DNA of 24,430 nt from assembly GCA_022739095.1 (NCBI GenBank), contig JAIJEI010000007.1, positions 1 through 24,430 on the forward strand. Direction: 5' to 3'. Positions 1 through 7,600 of this stretch are shown here, in pieces. The notes below the pieces were generated by a model. That model was not told where the DNA came from. It ran no database searches and saw only the letters and a list, made by a program, of their open reading frames with translations. The position numbers were made by a program, and so were the translations under genes. The stretch comes from Bifidobacterium sp. Lineage in GTDB: Bacteria; Actinomycetota; Actinomycetes; Actinomycetales; Bifidobacteriaceae. How positions within the stretch are numbered: the stretch's first letter is position 1; each line of letters starts with the position of its first letter.

Positions 1-211
1 TCGCGACCTGATAGTTGATGTCGCTGATCCGCAGCGACACGCTCCACCGGTCGCCGCCCAGATACGCGATCCCGTTGGACAGCATCGAATCATAGCCAAG
101 CAGCTCCTTCGACGAACGAGGTATGCGACGATTCCCGGAGCGCCGGTTTCCGGCCTTTCCATGTCGCTTGTCGTTGCCTTTGACCGCTTTGCTGCCGTTG
201 ATGTCAGACAT
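1..211 (-). CDS. VirB4-like conjugation ATPase, N-terminal fragment
   Basis: Only the first 70 codons are inside the window; the gene runs off the left edge. The ATG at 211 overlaps the stop of the PrgI-like gene (TGA 206-204), giving an ATG...TGA overlap typical of a coupled operon. After a basic, low-complexity leader come residues reading SSKELLGYDSMLSNGIAYLG and then a segment ending SLRISDINYQ. This resembles the N-terminus of VirB4/TrsE/PrgJ-family ATPases of Gram-positive type IV secretion systems, where an ExxGYDxM...SxRxxDINYQ pattern is common. These proteins power assembly of the transfer channel at the membrane. The Walker motifs lie outside the window, so the call rests on the N-terminal pattern plus gene order. 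Confidence 0.7.
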   Translation of the reverse strand, partial: MSDINGSKAVKGNDKRHGKAGNRRSGNRRIPRSSKELLGYDSMLSNGIAYLGGDRWSVSLRISDINYQVA

Positions 212-584
212 GACGACGTGCCTTCCTTCCTCCGATTCGTCTACGGGTCTTCTCCTTCAACGACGGTTTGCCGGGGAATCTCGCGGGAACATGGGGTTCG
301 AGCGGATACACCTTCGGGCCGAAACGTTGGCGCAGCATGTATCCCAGATACCGTTCCGGCTTCAGTCCCTTCGGACGCCACCAGCCCCACAGCGCGAACG
401 GCAGACACACCACGAACAGCAGATACGAGCCTAGGTCCGTCAGCCCCAACGACCAGAACAACGCCGCCTCCCCGCCGCCCAGGACGAGCATGCACGCGGC
501 GGCCGCCAGTTGACGCCAGCCCAGCCCCCACATCACCTTCGCCTCGACATTGGCGATCTCCTTATACACGCGCATCTGCAACAT
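204..584 (-). CDS. PrgI family (VirB3-like) conjugation membrane protein
   Basis: This is a 126-residue protein starting at ATG 584; a second in-frame ATG at 575 (MRVYKE) is also possible. It starts with a short basic segment (RVYKEIANVEAKVMWGL), followed by two closely spaced hydrophobic segments (about residues 24-43 and 48-68) and then a basic cytoplasmic tail (GWWRPKGLKPERYL...). This is the layout of the PrgI/VirB3-like family. These small inner-membrane proteins sit between the VirB6-like and VirB4-like genes and help dock the ATPase on the channel. The gene lies 38 bp after the VirB6-like gene and overlaps the VirB4-like start. A longer reading to 815 exists, but it would run through the upstream gene and is rejected. 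Confidence 0.8.
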   Translation of the reverse strand: MLQMRVYKEIANVEAKVMWGLGWRQLAAAACMLVLGGGEAALFWSLGLTDLGSYLLFVVCLPFALWGWWRPKGLKPERYLGYMLRQRFGPKVYPLEPHVPARFPGKPSLKEKTRRRIGGRKARRHV

Positions 585-622
585 GAAAGAATCCTTTCCG
601 ATTGGCCCCGGTTCCGATGCGG

Positions 623-1468
623 CTATTCGCCGCCTGCTATGGCGCGGCTGACACGCTGGCTCACCGCGATCACGAAGAACAGCAGGATGCCCGCCATCAT
701 GAGATTGCCGAAATTGCCCGTCACCCACGACACCATGCCCTTGTCCGCGGAATCCGGGATCCTCACGGCATCGACCACGATCCGCTGATAGAACACCAGA
801 CAGACGAACACGCACACCGCATTCACCGACGTACGCGCATACGACTTGAAGAAACCCACGCCGATCGGCTTGGTATCCTCATGCACCAGAAACGCGAACG
901 GCAACGACTGAAACGCCGTCAACGCATACAACTCGATGAACCGCACATACAGCACCACCGTGAACACCACCGACGCCAACTGGGACAACAACCACGGGAT
1001 CACCAGCAGAAAGAACAACGCCGCCTGCCCCATCACACCTGCATCACGGATCTGGTCGCGCATCAGATCGCCCAACTGGCCACCCTCGCCCGCCACCTCA
1101 AAGGACATCTGCGAGGACACGCCCTGCATAAGGAACTGCGTGACCCGGTTGAACATGCCGATGAACAGACCGGCGTTCCGCACGGCGATGAACACCAACG
1201 CGATTCTGAACATGGTTCCCGCCACGATCTTCACGCCCAGATCACGGTCCGCCTCGATACGAGTCGAGTTGCGCGCCAGCTCCAACGTGAACATGACCGC
1301 GAGCACCACCGACGTCAAAGGCTTGACCGCCACCTCATGCACGCTCACCGCCAACTGGTAAAGGGCGGGATTCCACGTCTCCGGCGCCTGGGACAACAAT
1401 CCGGCCGTGACCGAACCGGCACCGCCGCCGCCGATCATGTTGAGCATCGCCACGATGAAGTCCTCCAC
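623..1468 (-). CDS. VirB6/PrgH-like polytopic conjugation protein
   Basis: This 281-residue membrane protein starts with GTG at 1468. A second GTG five codons in, preceded by GGAGG, is also a good start. It has about five or six hydrophobic stretches, among them residues near 45-65, 90-110, 145-175, 185-200, 225-240 and 255-272. A glycine-rich N-terminus (MIGGGGAGS) is followed by a long loop with conserved-looking RNSTRIEADRDLGVKIV. Multi-pass proteins of this size directly after a Maff2/VirB2-like gene and before PrgI and VirB4 are the VirB6/TrbL-type channel subunits of Gram-positive systems (PrgH in pCF10). It would form part of the membrane pore. The family call rests mainly on topology and gene order. 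Confidence 0.75.
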   Translation of the reverse strand: MEDFIVAMLNMIGGGGAGSVTAGLLSQAPETWNPALYQLAVSVHEVAVKPLTSVVLAVMFTLELARNSTRIEADRDLGVKIVAGTMFRIALVFIAVRNAGLFIGMFNRVTQFLMQGVSSQMSFEVAGEGGQLGDLMRDQIRDAGVMGQAALFFLLVIPWLLSQLASVVFTVVLYVRFIELYALTAFQSLPFAFLVHEDTKPIGVGFFKSYARTSVNAVCVFVCLVFYQRIVVDAVRIPDSADKGMVSWVTGNFGNLMMAGILLFFVIAVSQRVSRAIAGGE

Positions 1469-1487
1469 AACACGCCCCCGAACCGAC

Positions 1488-1694
1488 TCAACCCAACGCG
1501 ACCGCGTTGAAGACCTGCGCGGCCGCGATGATCATGCCCCCGCCCACGATCTGCCACAACCCCGACTGCGTCTGCGGCCCGTTATGATCCTTCAAACCAC
1601 CACCGAACGTGACCGCACCCCACACCAGCCACAGGCCACCACCGATCGTGGCGAACCTGACGAACAACTGAAGCACCTGATTCAACAAATCCAC
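1488..1694 (-). CDS. Maff2/VirB2-like small membrane protein
   Basis: This is a 68-residue product with a GTG start at 1694. The start is fixed by an AGGAGG on the minus strand (1706-1701) six bases upstream; the longer ATG reading to 1829 has no such site. Two hydrophobic helices flank a short polar loop: FATIGGGLWLVWGAVTFGGG, then LKDHNGPQTQSGLWQIVGGG, then a hydrophobic tail. The VWGxxxxxGG...N/Gxx..SQxGxxQxxGGG layout matches the Maff2 family, which sits first in many Gram-positive T4SS operons and is regarded as a VirB2-pilin-like component. It lies 19 bp before the VirB6-like gene and is probably the first gene of the transcript running leftward. Confidence 0.75.
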   Translation of the reverse strand: MDLLNQVLQLFVRFATIGGGLWLVWGAVTFGGGLKDHNGPQTQSGLWQIVGGGMIIAAAQVFNAVALG

Positions 1695-1823
1695 GACAGA
1701 CCTCCTCTGACGACGATCAAGGAGCCCGACAGGCAACGGCCTCCGTTGACACCCATCGTCAGGGAAAACCGGTATGATAACGGCGGACAACCATATCTGC
1801 CACTGCAGAGACAGCGGACAGAA

Positions 1824-1841
1824 TGTCATCTAAAGATGACA
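1824..1841. promoter_or_regulatory. Palindrome upstream of both flanking transcripts
   Basis: An 8-bp perfect dyad TGTCATCT-AA-AGATGACA lies in the gap between the leftward conjugation operon (first start 1694) and the rightward cargo gene (1990). Its position fits an operator controlling one or both directions. No regulator can be assigned. Confidence 0.35.
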
Positions 1842-1898
1842 ATCGAGCGGGAAACAGGAACCGCTCAACTTGAGAGCTGCAATACTGAAAATGTATGT

Positions 1899-1926
1899 TT
1901 GCGGAAATCGCTTCTTTCTATACTAT
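1899..1926 (+). promoter_or_regulatory. Candidate promoter for the exported hydrolase
   Basis: TTGCGG (1899-1904) and TACTAT (1921-1926) are separated by 16 bp, about 60 bp ahead of the ATG at 1990. An AAGGA ribosome site lies six bases before that ATG. The match to a sigma70-type promoter is reasonable but untested. Confidence 0.4.
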
Positions 1927-1989
1927 ATCCCGCGTCGAAACGGGTGGTCCTATCTATCGTCATTTCCTAATGAACACTAAGGACTAACT

Positions 1990-2691
1990 ATGAAAACCCT
2001 TAAAGCAACACTCTCTGCATTCTTGAGTTTGTCATTTTTTATTGCGGCTCCGGGAATCGCATTCGCCGCCGACGCCCCTCCGCGTCCTGATATCCCTACC
2101 GATTCTCGCTATGCGAAAGTGTATCAGGAGGATCAGGAAACGATTGCTGAAATCAATCGCAACCTACCGCATCTTCTTGCTGAAGGTCAAGAAGCTGCAC
2201 AACACGATGCAAAAGCCGGAGAACCAGTTCCACTTGCTAACAGTCTTGGAACATATGGAGACATCCTAGTAAGCACTCTTATAGATTCTGGCAGTATCGC
2301 TTTTGTCGGGCACGCCGCAATAGTCTCTTCCTCAAATGTGACGACAATTGAGTCTTACGAGAAGATTTTTAGCCCTACCAAGATAGGAGGCGTTCAAAGA
2401 TATCTCAATGATTGGGGTTATAAGAGAGGAGCTTTTCTTGTAAGGCCTTACGGAGCATCTTCTATTCAGTTCTCCAATGCGGCCGCATATGCAGCTAGAC
2501 AGGTTGGGAAACCCTACAGTTGGGATTTCTTCAATAAATATAGAACTGATCAATTTTATTGCAGCCAACTGGTGTGGAGGGCATGGCTCAGCGTCGGGAT
2601 TGACACTGAAACAGGCTCCATCCCCAATGGTGTCGTAGCGCCAGCGGATCTTGTCAATTCCTCAAACACCTATGTGGTGAGGAGAGTGTAA
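1990..2691 (+). CDS. Exported YiiX-like permuted papain-fold (NlpC/P60) hydrolase
   Basis: The product has 233 residues with a clear Sec signal peptide (MKT, a hydrophobic core to about residue 24, then IAFAADA, cleavage after AFA near residue 27). The mature part contains GHAAIV with His108 and, later, FYCSQLVWRAW with Cys191. His before Cys is the order of the circularly permuted NlpC/P60 families (YiiX/YaeF/YycO type), which act as cysteine amidases, peptidases or acyltransferases on wall or lipid substrates. The start is supported by AAGGA at good spacing. The gene is AT-rich compared with the conjugation genes and runs the opposite way, so it looks like cargo. The membrane protein 66 bp downstream may share its transcript. 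The substrate is unknown. Confidence 0.75.
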   Translation: MKTLKATLSAFLSLSFFIAAPGIAFAADAPPRPDIPTDSRYAKVYQEDQETIAEINRNLPHLLAEGQEAAQHDAKAGEPVPLANSLGTYGDILVSTLIDSGSIAFVGHAAIVSSSNVTTIESYEKIFSPTKIGGVQRYLNDWGYKRGAFLVRPYGASSIQFSNAAAYAARQVGKPYSWDFFNKYRTDQFYCSQLVWRAWLSVGIDTETGSIPNGVVAPADLVNSSNTYVVRRV

Positions 2692-2705
2692 GTGCATAAT
2701 ATTTT

Positions 2706-2734
2706 CCCCATCCTCGTTTTGCATGAGGGTGGGG
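2706..2734 (+). terminator. Hairpin between the two cargo genes
   Basis: CCCCATCCTC (2706-2715) pairs with GAGGGTGGGG (2725-2734) with one G-U pair and a 9-base loop, just after the stop at 2691. No T-tract follows on the plus strand, so it could be an attenuator or mRNA-stabilising stem rather than a full terminator. Confidence 0.3.
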
Positions 2735-2757
2735 ATGACTCACGATGAGGTAATAAA

Positions 2758-3878
2758 ATGAGAAATAGAAGACGCATCGTGGCGATGGCAATGAGTATTC
2801 TCTTGGTGACACTATTGGCTACGTATTTGTTATTGTGCTTTCTACCTGTCAGCTCGCATGAGAAATCCGACCTATCTGCAGCTTATAAAATTGTATATTC
2901 GGACATGTTTTCGTCAAATAAAGGTGGAATACTCACGATTGATGAGCAAGGCAGCATTATTCATGACGAGCCTCTGGGGGACTTGCAGAATGCGGCTGAA
3001 TATTCATACAAAGACGGTATTTTTATTGCGGGAGGGCGTCGCCATAACACTCATTTGATTATTGGGAAAAATAGTAAATCCAAACTCATTCATCTTCTTT
3101 CGGATCTCAATTACTCCGGAGTTATGTCGATTGAACCTCATAATGGTGGGGTTTCTGCAGTAATGAATGGAAATGATTCTCCTGAAGATGATTCATATCT
3201 CAATCTATTAGTCATTGAAGATTCCAACGGCAAAGTGTTGGAGAAGCGTATACTGAAAATATATACCGAGGATCAAGTCTCTACAGATGAGAATATGTTC
3301 ATCGTCGGTCACGAACTTACGCTGAGTTCCAATCGATATCAGGGTAAAATAATCAGATATGACTTCTCGACGGGGGTATTACCGAGAAGGTAACAGACGA
3401 TAATTTACTTTATAATCAACTGGTCTTATGGAATAAACAACTTCTAGTTGTTGGTACTGATCTTAATGGGTTACCAGAGCAGATAGATATGTTTGACGCC
3501 AGTACCTTAGAGAGGGTGGCAAGCATACGATTGGAGTCAGACTTTCATTCTCTCATTTCTGTAAAGGGATGGCCGTGGATTATTGGTTCCACACAAGCAT
3601 GTCCCATTTCTGATAATTCATATGATATTGACCGCGCCAAATGTCTTGATATTCCAACTATAAAAGACACCCAGGATGTCACTCAGGCTATTTCCTCCCA
3701 AAACAAAGCTTTCATTCTCATCAGGGATAAAACCATATCAGAGGAGAATGGGATTAAAGCCATTGGGAACATCTTGGCAATAGATACCAAAACAGGAGAT
3801 ACCGTCCTCGCGCCTGTTCATATTCCTTCCAACAGAAGTACTGACAGTATTCTCTTCTTGCCGTATCCCCTTCGATGA
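2758..3878 (+). pseudogene. Membrane-anchored propeller-like protein, split by a frameshift
   Basis: The first part (2758-3393, 211 residues) starts at ATG after GAGGT, has a basic N-terminus and one transmembrane helix (about residues 9-29) and then a predicted extracytoplasmic region. It stops at a TAA just after a run of five G (3372-3376). In the frame that follows, the sequence is open directly from the G-run (GITEKVTDDN...) through to 3878, including the 129-residue segment beginning at 3489. One extra G would give one continuous protein of 373 residues. The text, with short strand-like units such as GGILTIDEQGSIIH and GNILAIDTKTGDTVLAP, suggests a beta-propeller-like fold, but no family is recognised. 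It is either a pseudogene, a phase-variable gene or a sequencing slip. It follows the exported hydrolase and may be its partner. Confidence 0.6.
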
Positions 3879-4069
3879 ACAGTATGCGTATGACAAGAAC
3901 TGTGCTTATAAAATGATGTGACTCTGTGTCTAAAAAAGTTGCATAGCGAATATGTCTTCGTGGAGCGTCCACCATTATGCATCATCTCCTGTCTGGGACA
4001 TGTTTGATTTGCCGGTTGTGAGTAATTTTCTACGCCGTCAATACCGCGAGCATGTCTTCTCGGGTCTCT

Positions 4070-4093
4070 CTGCAGTAAGACTCTTTACTGCAG
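4070..4093. repeat. Inverted repeat ahead of the small HTH-like gene
   Basis: CTGCAGTAA (4070-4078) and TTACTGCAG (4085-4093) form a perfect 9-bp dyad with a 6-base gap. It lies 17 bp before the ribosome-site-supported ATG at 4111, a plausible operator position. Confidence 0.4.
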
Positions 4094-4110
4094 TTTGCGG
4101 AGAGGGTGTC

Positions 4111-4350
4111 ATGGCCACGCTCAATGAGATCTCAGAACGGGTCGGAGTGTTGCAGAATACGGTGTCGAGTTTGTTGGACAACCCGTTGGTCTCCGCCATG
4201 AAGAAAACGCGGCGGCGTGTGCTGTGCACATGCGGGTGGATAGGATATCACAACATGTTCCATCTTTCGATTGAGGTATTGGATGCTCGCCCTTCCGCAG
4301 AAGAACTGCAAAACACATATTTTGCTAATCTGTGGAAAACTACTTTATAA
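4111..4350 (+). CDS. Small HTH-like protein of unknown function
   Basis: The open frame extends back to 3952 (132 residues), but the ATG at 4111 has a good ribosome site (GAGAGG five bases upstream), while the ATG at 3952 has none, so the 79-residue form is preferred. Residues 2-25 (ATLNEISERVGVLQNTVSSLLDN) look like a helix-turn-helix similar to the short winged-helix segments in archaeal-type AAA ATPases and ArsR-like proteins. The rest has no recognisable match. It could be a genuine small regulator using the dyad just upstream, or a remnant of a larger protein. The AT-rich surroundings and a position at the end of a cargo block allow either. Confidence 0.35.
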   Translation: MATLNEISERVGVLQNTVSSLLDNPLVSAMKKTRRRVLCTCGWIGYHNMFHLSIEVLDARPSAEELQNTYFANLWKTTL

Positions 4351-4502
4351 AAGTCACTTAAATGCAATTAGATTCATTCCTCGAACGGAATTCTGGGATA
4401 CAGTAACGTTGTAGAACGTTTCTTGCGTGCGTCACGGATGAACGGTAATTCGAACGGTTTGTTTTTATTAAAGAAGATGTTAATCATTCAACAGGTATAA
4501 AA

Positions 4503-4536
4503 GTGGGGCTGCACTCGTGAACGAGTGCAGCCCCAC
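4503..4536 (-). terminator. Strong terminator after the adhesin gene
   Basis: A perfect 15-bp stem (GTGGGGCTGCACTCG with its complement) encloses a TGAA loop. On the minus strand it is followed by CTTTTATAC. It lies 108 bp past the adhesin stop and should end that transcript. Confidence 0.75.
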
Positions 4537-4578
4537 AAATTTCCGCCGGGGAGAGAAGAAGGAAGAGAACCGGCGGGG

Positions 4579-4606
4579 TTCCGGCCGGATTGGCATCCGG
4601 CCGGAA
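4579..4606 (-). repeat. Second hairpin in the adhesin 3' region
   Basis: TTCCGGCCGGAT and ATCCGGCCGGAA form a perfect 12-bp stem with a TGGC loop, 38 bp after the adhesin stop. There is no T-tract on the exit side, so it is more likely an mRNA 3'-end stabiliser or pause than a terminator. Confidence 0.5.
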
Positions 4607-4643
4607 GAATCATCGCGGCGGAGAACGGTCCCTGCCGCTTCGG

Positions 4644-7600
4644 TCAGACCACGGATTGCCCGCCGGGAACCGAATCCGCGGTTTCGACGGCATCCGCGTC
4701 GGCATCCTCGGCATCGACGGGTTGCGTCGTGCCGGAGTGGCGGCCGGCGGCGTTGTTCCCGCGCCTGAACCTGCGGGCGGCGACCAGTCCCACGCCGACG
4801 GCGAGCAGGGTGATTGCCGCTGCGATCACGCCCTGGATGGCGGCGCCGGTATGGGCGAGCCCGGTCCGGTAGCCGTTCCAGTCGTCGGTGTTGCTGACCA
4901 CCTCGGTGTCGGGGCAGACGAGCATGCCGTCGATCGTGACCGCGTCATCGGGTGCGGACGTCTCGTCCTTGCCGTCGAACGGATCTGGGTCGGAGACGAC
5001 GCATTCGACCAGCGGGGTGCCGGTGACCGTGACACGGTCGGTGTGATGGTCGGTCACGCCCTTGAGGACGCCCCTGACCTCGACGCTCTCGCCGGGCTTG
5101 AGGACACGGCTGTCCCAATCGGCGGGATATTCGAGATCGGTCACCCGGCCGTCGCCGGCGACCAGCTGGTCCTTGAGGTTCAGGTCCTTGGTTCGGTACC
5201 ATGCGCCCTGCTTGGTGTCGGGGTCGGTGGTGCTGGTGTTGGTGATGGTGAACACGATGCGCGTGTCGCCCTGCATGGCCAGCGCGTCCTTGACCTGGTC
5301 GCGGTCGCCGGCCGGCCAGCCGGAGGCCTCGTCCCATTTCTCGATCTTCAGGCTCGGGGTCATGTCGGGCGTGTGCGTCTCGACCTGGTTGGATGGACGT
5401 TTGGTGCCGTTGAGGGTTTCGTCGAACCGGTTGGCGATGTGTTCGCCGGTCTTGACGCGCTTGCACTGGATGAACGCGGTCCATGCCTGCTCGCTTTCGT
5501 CGTTGCCGCTGACGAGGTCGAGCATGCGCTGGGTCGCGGTAACGGTGACCACGCCCTTGTCATCCTGCGTAAGGGTGAACAGTTCGCCGCCATACACACT
5601 GGCGTCGAAGCCGCTGCCGGCGATCTTCACGCCCTTGCGGGCGATCACCCTGCCCTGCTCGGTCAGGTCGCGCATGGCGTACACGGCCCATTGGCCGGTG
5701 TACTGGTCATGCTCGGTGTCGAGCGGGTCGGTGATGCTCCAGTCGGTGACCTTCTGGTAGGCGCGGTGCGCGGGTAGCACGGAGCTGTCGAGGCGGTAGA
5801 GGAACAGGCCGTTGAGGTACACGCTCCGCTTGTCGATGGATTCGCCGTCCACCTTCACGACCACGTCCTTGGACGGGTTGACGGGTTTGAGGGGGTTGGC
5901 GACCTCGTTGGTGTCCTTGCGGGTGTCGTTGACGACCTGCGTGGCCTTGTTCTTCACGATATGTCCGTCGGTGACCTTGATGACGGTCATCGGCAGGCTC
6001 GCCTCGTAGCTCGTACCCAGCATCGACTGGTCGATGGCCGGCTCCTTCAACGGGTCGTGGGTTTTCTTTTCGGCGTATTCCTTGAGGTTCCTGGGCTGGG
6101 GGTCGCCCTTGATGGTCTCGCCGGTGGCCGGCACTTTCGTGTCCGCGGTCCTGGCGTACACGTAGGCGACGCCGTCGATCGCCGCGATGTTGAACTTCGC
6201 GGTCGCGTCCTTGCCGGTCGCGGTGTCGGTGACCTCGATGCGCTTGGCGTCGAGGGAGAGGTATTCGTCGTCCCAGTCGTCGGTCATGCCGAGTCTCCAG
6301 ACCTTGTAGGCCTGGTTGGTCTGCTTGGCGTCGATGGTCACGCGGTAGTAGATTCGGTCGCCCAGCAGCGCGGTCTTGCCGTCGATGCTGATGGACGGGT
6401 CGGCCTGGGTGTCCTTCTTCACGGGAGTGAAGTCGGGCGGCTCGTTCCATACCTTGTTGCTCGGGGTGATCATGTTGTTCAGGGTCAGGGCCCACTGGTT
6501 GCCGATTTTGGTGTCCGTGGGCGCGTCCTTGGCGACCGTGCCCTCGAAGCGGACGATGATGCGCGGGTTCGCCCCGTTGCGCCAGTTGGTCTTCACGTAC
6601 CCGTCGGAGAACACGAGGCGCACCGCGTGCTGCGCGTCGTTCCACTGGGTCTCATACTCGGTCTTCGGGATGAACCTGCCGGTGGACAGGTCGGTGACCT
6701 CCAGGGTCTGCTTGTCCACTTCAAGATGCTCGTCATAGGTGTCGGTGACCGCCACCTCGCTGACCGAGTACGCGAGATTGCCGGGCAGGTGGGGCTGGGT
6801 CTCCAGACGGTATTCCAAGCGTTGGCCCGGGTAGACGACCCTGCCGTCCACGGACGCCTGGTCGCCTCCCTGCGAGGATTCGCCGACCACGTCCTTGACG
6901 ACGGGCGGTATGTAGCCGCAGATCTTCGGCTCGTTCGTGGGGATGGTGTGCGTGTTGACGGTCTGGGAGCCCTTGTTCGTCAGCGCCTTGCCGTCCGGCG
7001 CGGTGCAGAACGACAGTTCGTCGCTCGCCTGCTTGCCGAAGTCGTCGCGCACCTGGCCCGCGCCCTTGCCGTTGGCGTAGGCCGCCTTGCCGGGAATGAG
7101 CAGCGTGACCTGCTTCGCGGTCTTCAATCCCTTCAATCCCTCGCGATAGGCCCGGCCTGCGGTGGCGGTCACCGTGGTGCCTTCCATCGTGATCGTCCAC
7201 TGGTCGGTGACGTCCCTGCCGTGGTTGGCGATGTCGGTGACGCTGGACTCGCGATCGGTGCCGGCATCGGCCTCGTACACCTTGATCTTCGACTTGTCGT
7301 CGGCGTCGAACAGGTAGTCGGCGGCCGACCAGTCGTCCGTGAGCGTCAGGGTTTCCGGGGCCTGGATGAGGTTCTTGGCGATGGTGCCGTTGACCACCGA
7401 GGCGACCCGGTCCCCGTCCAGAAGCGTCATATCGTCGGCGCCGGTCCGGTTGGTCTCCTTCGGGTCGATGACCGCCTCCCACTGGCCCTTCGCGTTCAGG
7501 CGGATCCAGCTCTTGTCGGGATTCGGCCGCCACGTATCGAACTGTTTCTTTCCGGCGTCGGCCTCGGGCTCGTGGTTCCACTTGCCCCACGCATGGTCCT

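Noticed and set aside
602..1510. 302-codon frame on the plus strand opposite the VirB6-like gene
   Set aside because: His/Arg/Gln-rich antisense translation with no ribosome site; the minus-strand frame has clear membrane segments and operon context.
1746..1778. TTGACA (1746-1751) with TATGAT (1773-1778) as a promoter
   Set aside because: The spacer is 21 bp, outside the usual 16-18, and the next plus-strand gene has a better-spaced candidate closer to it.
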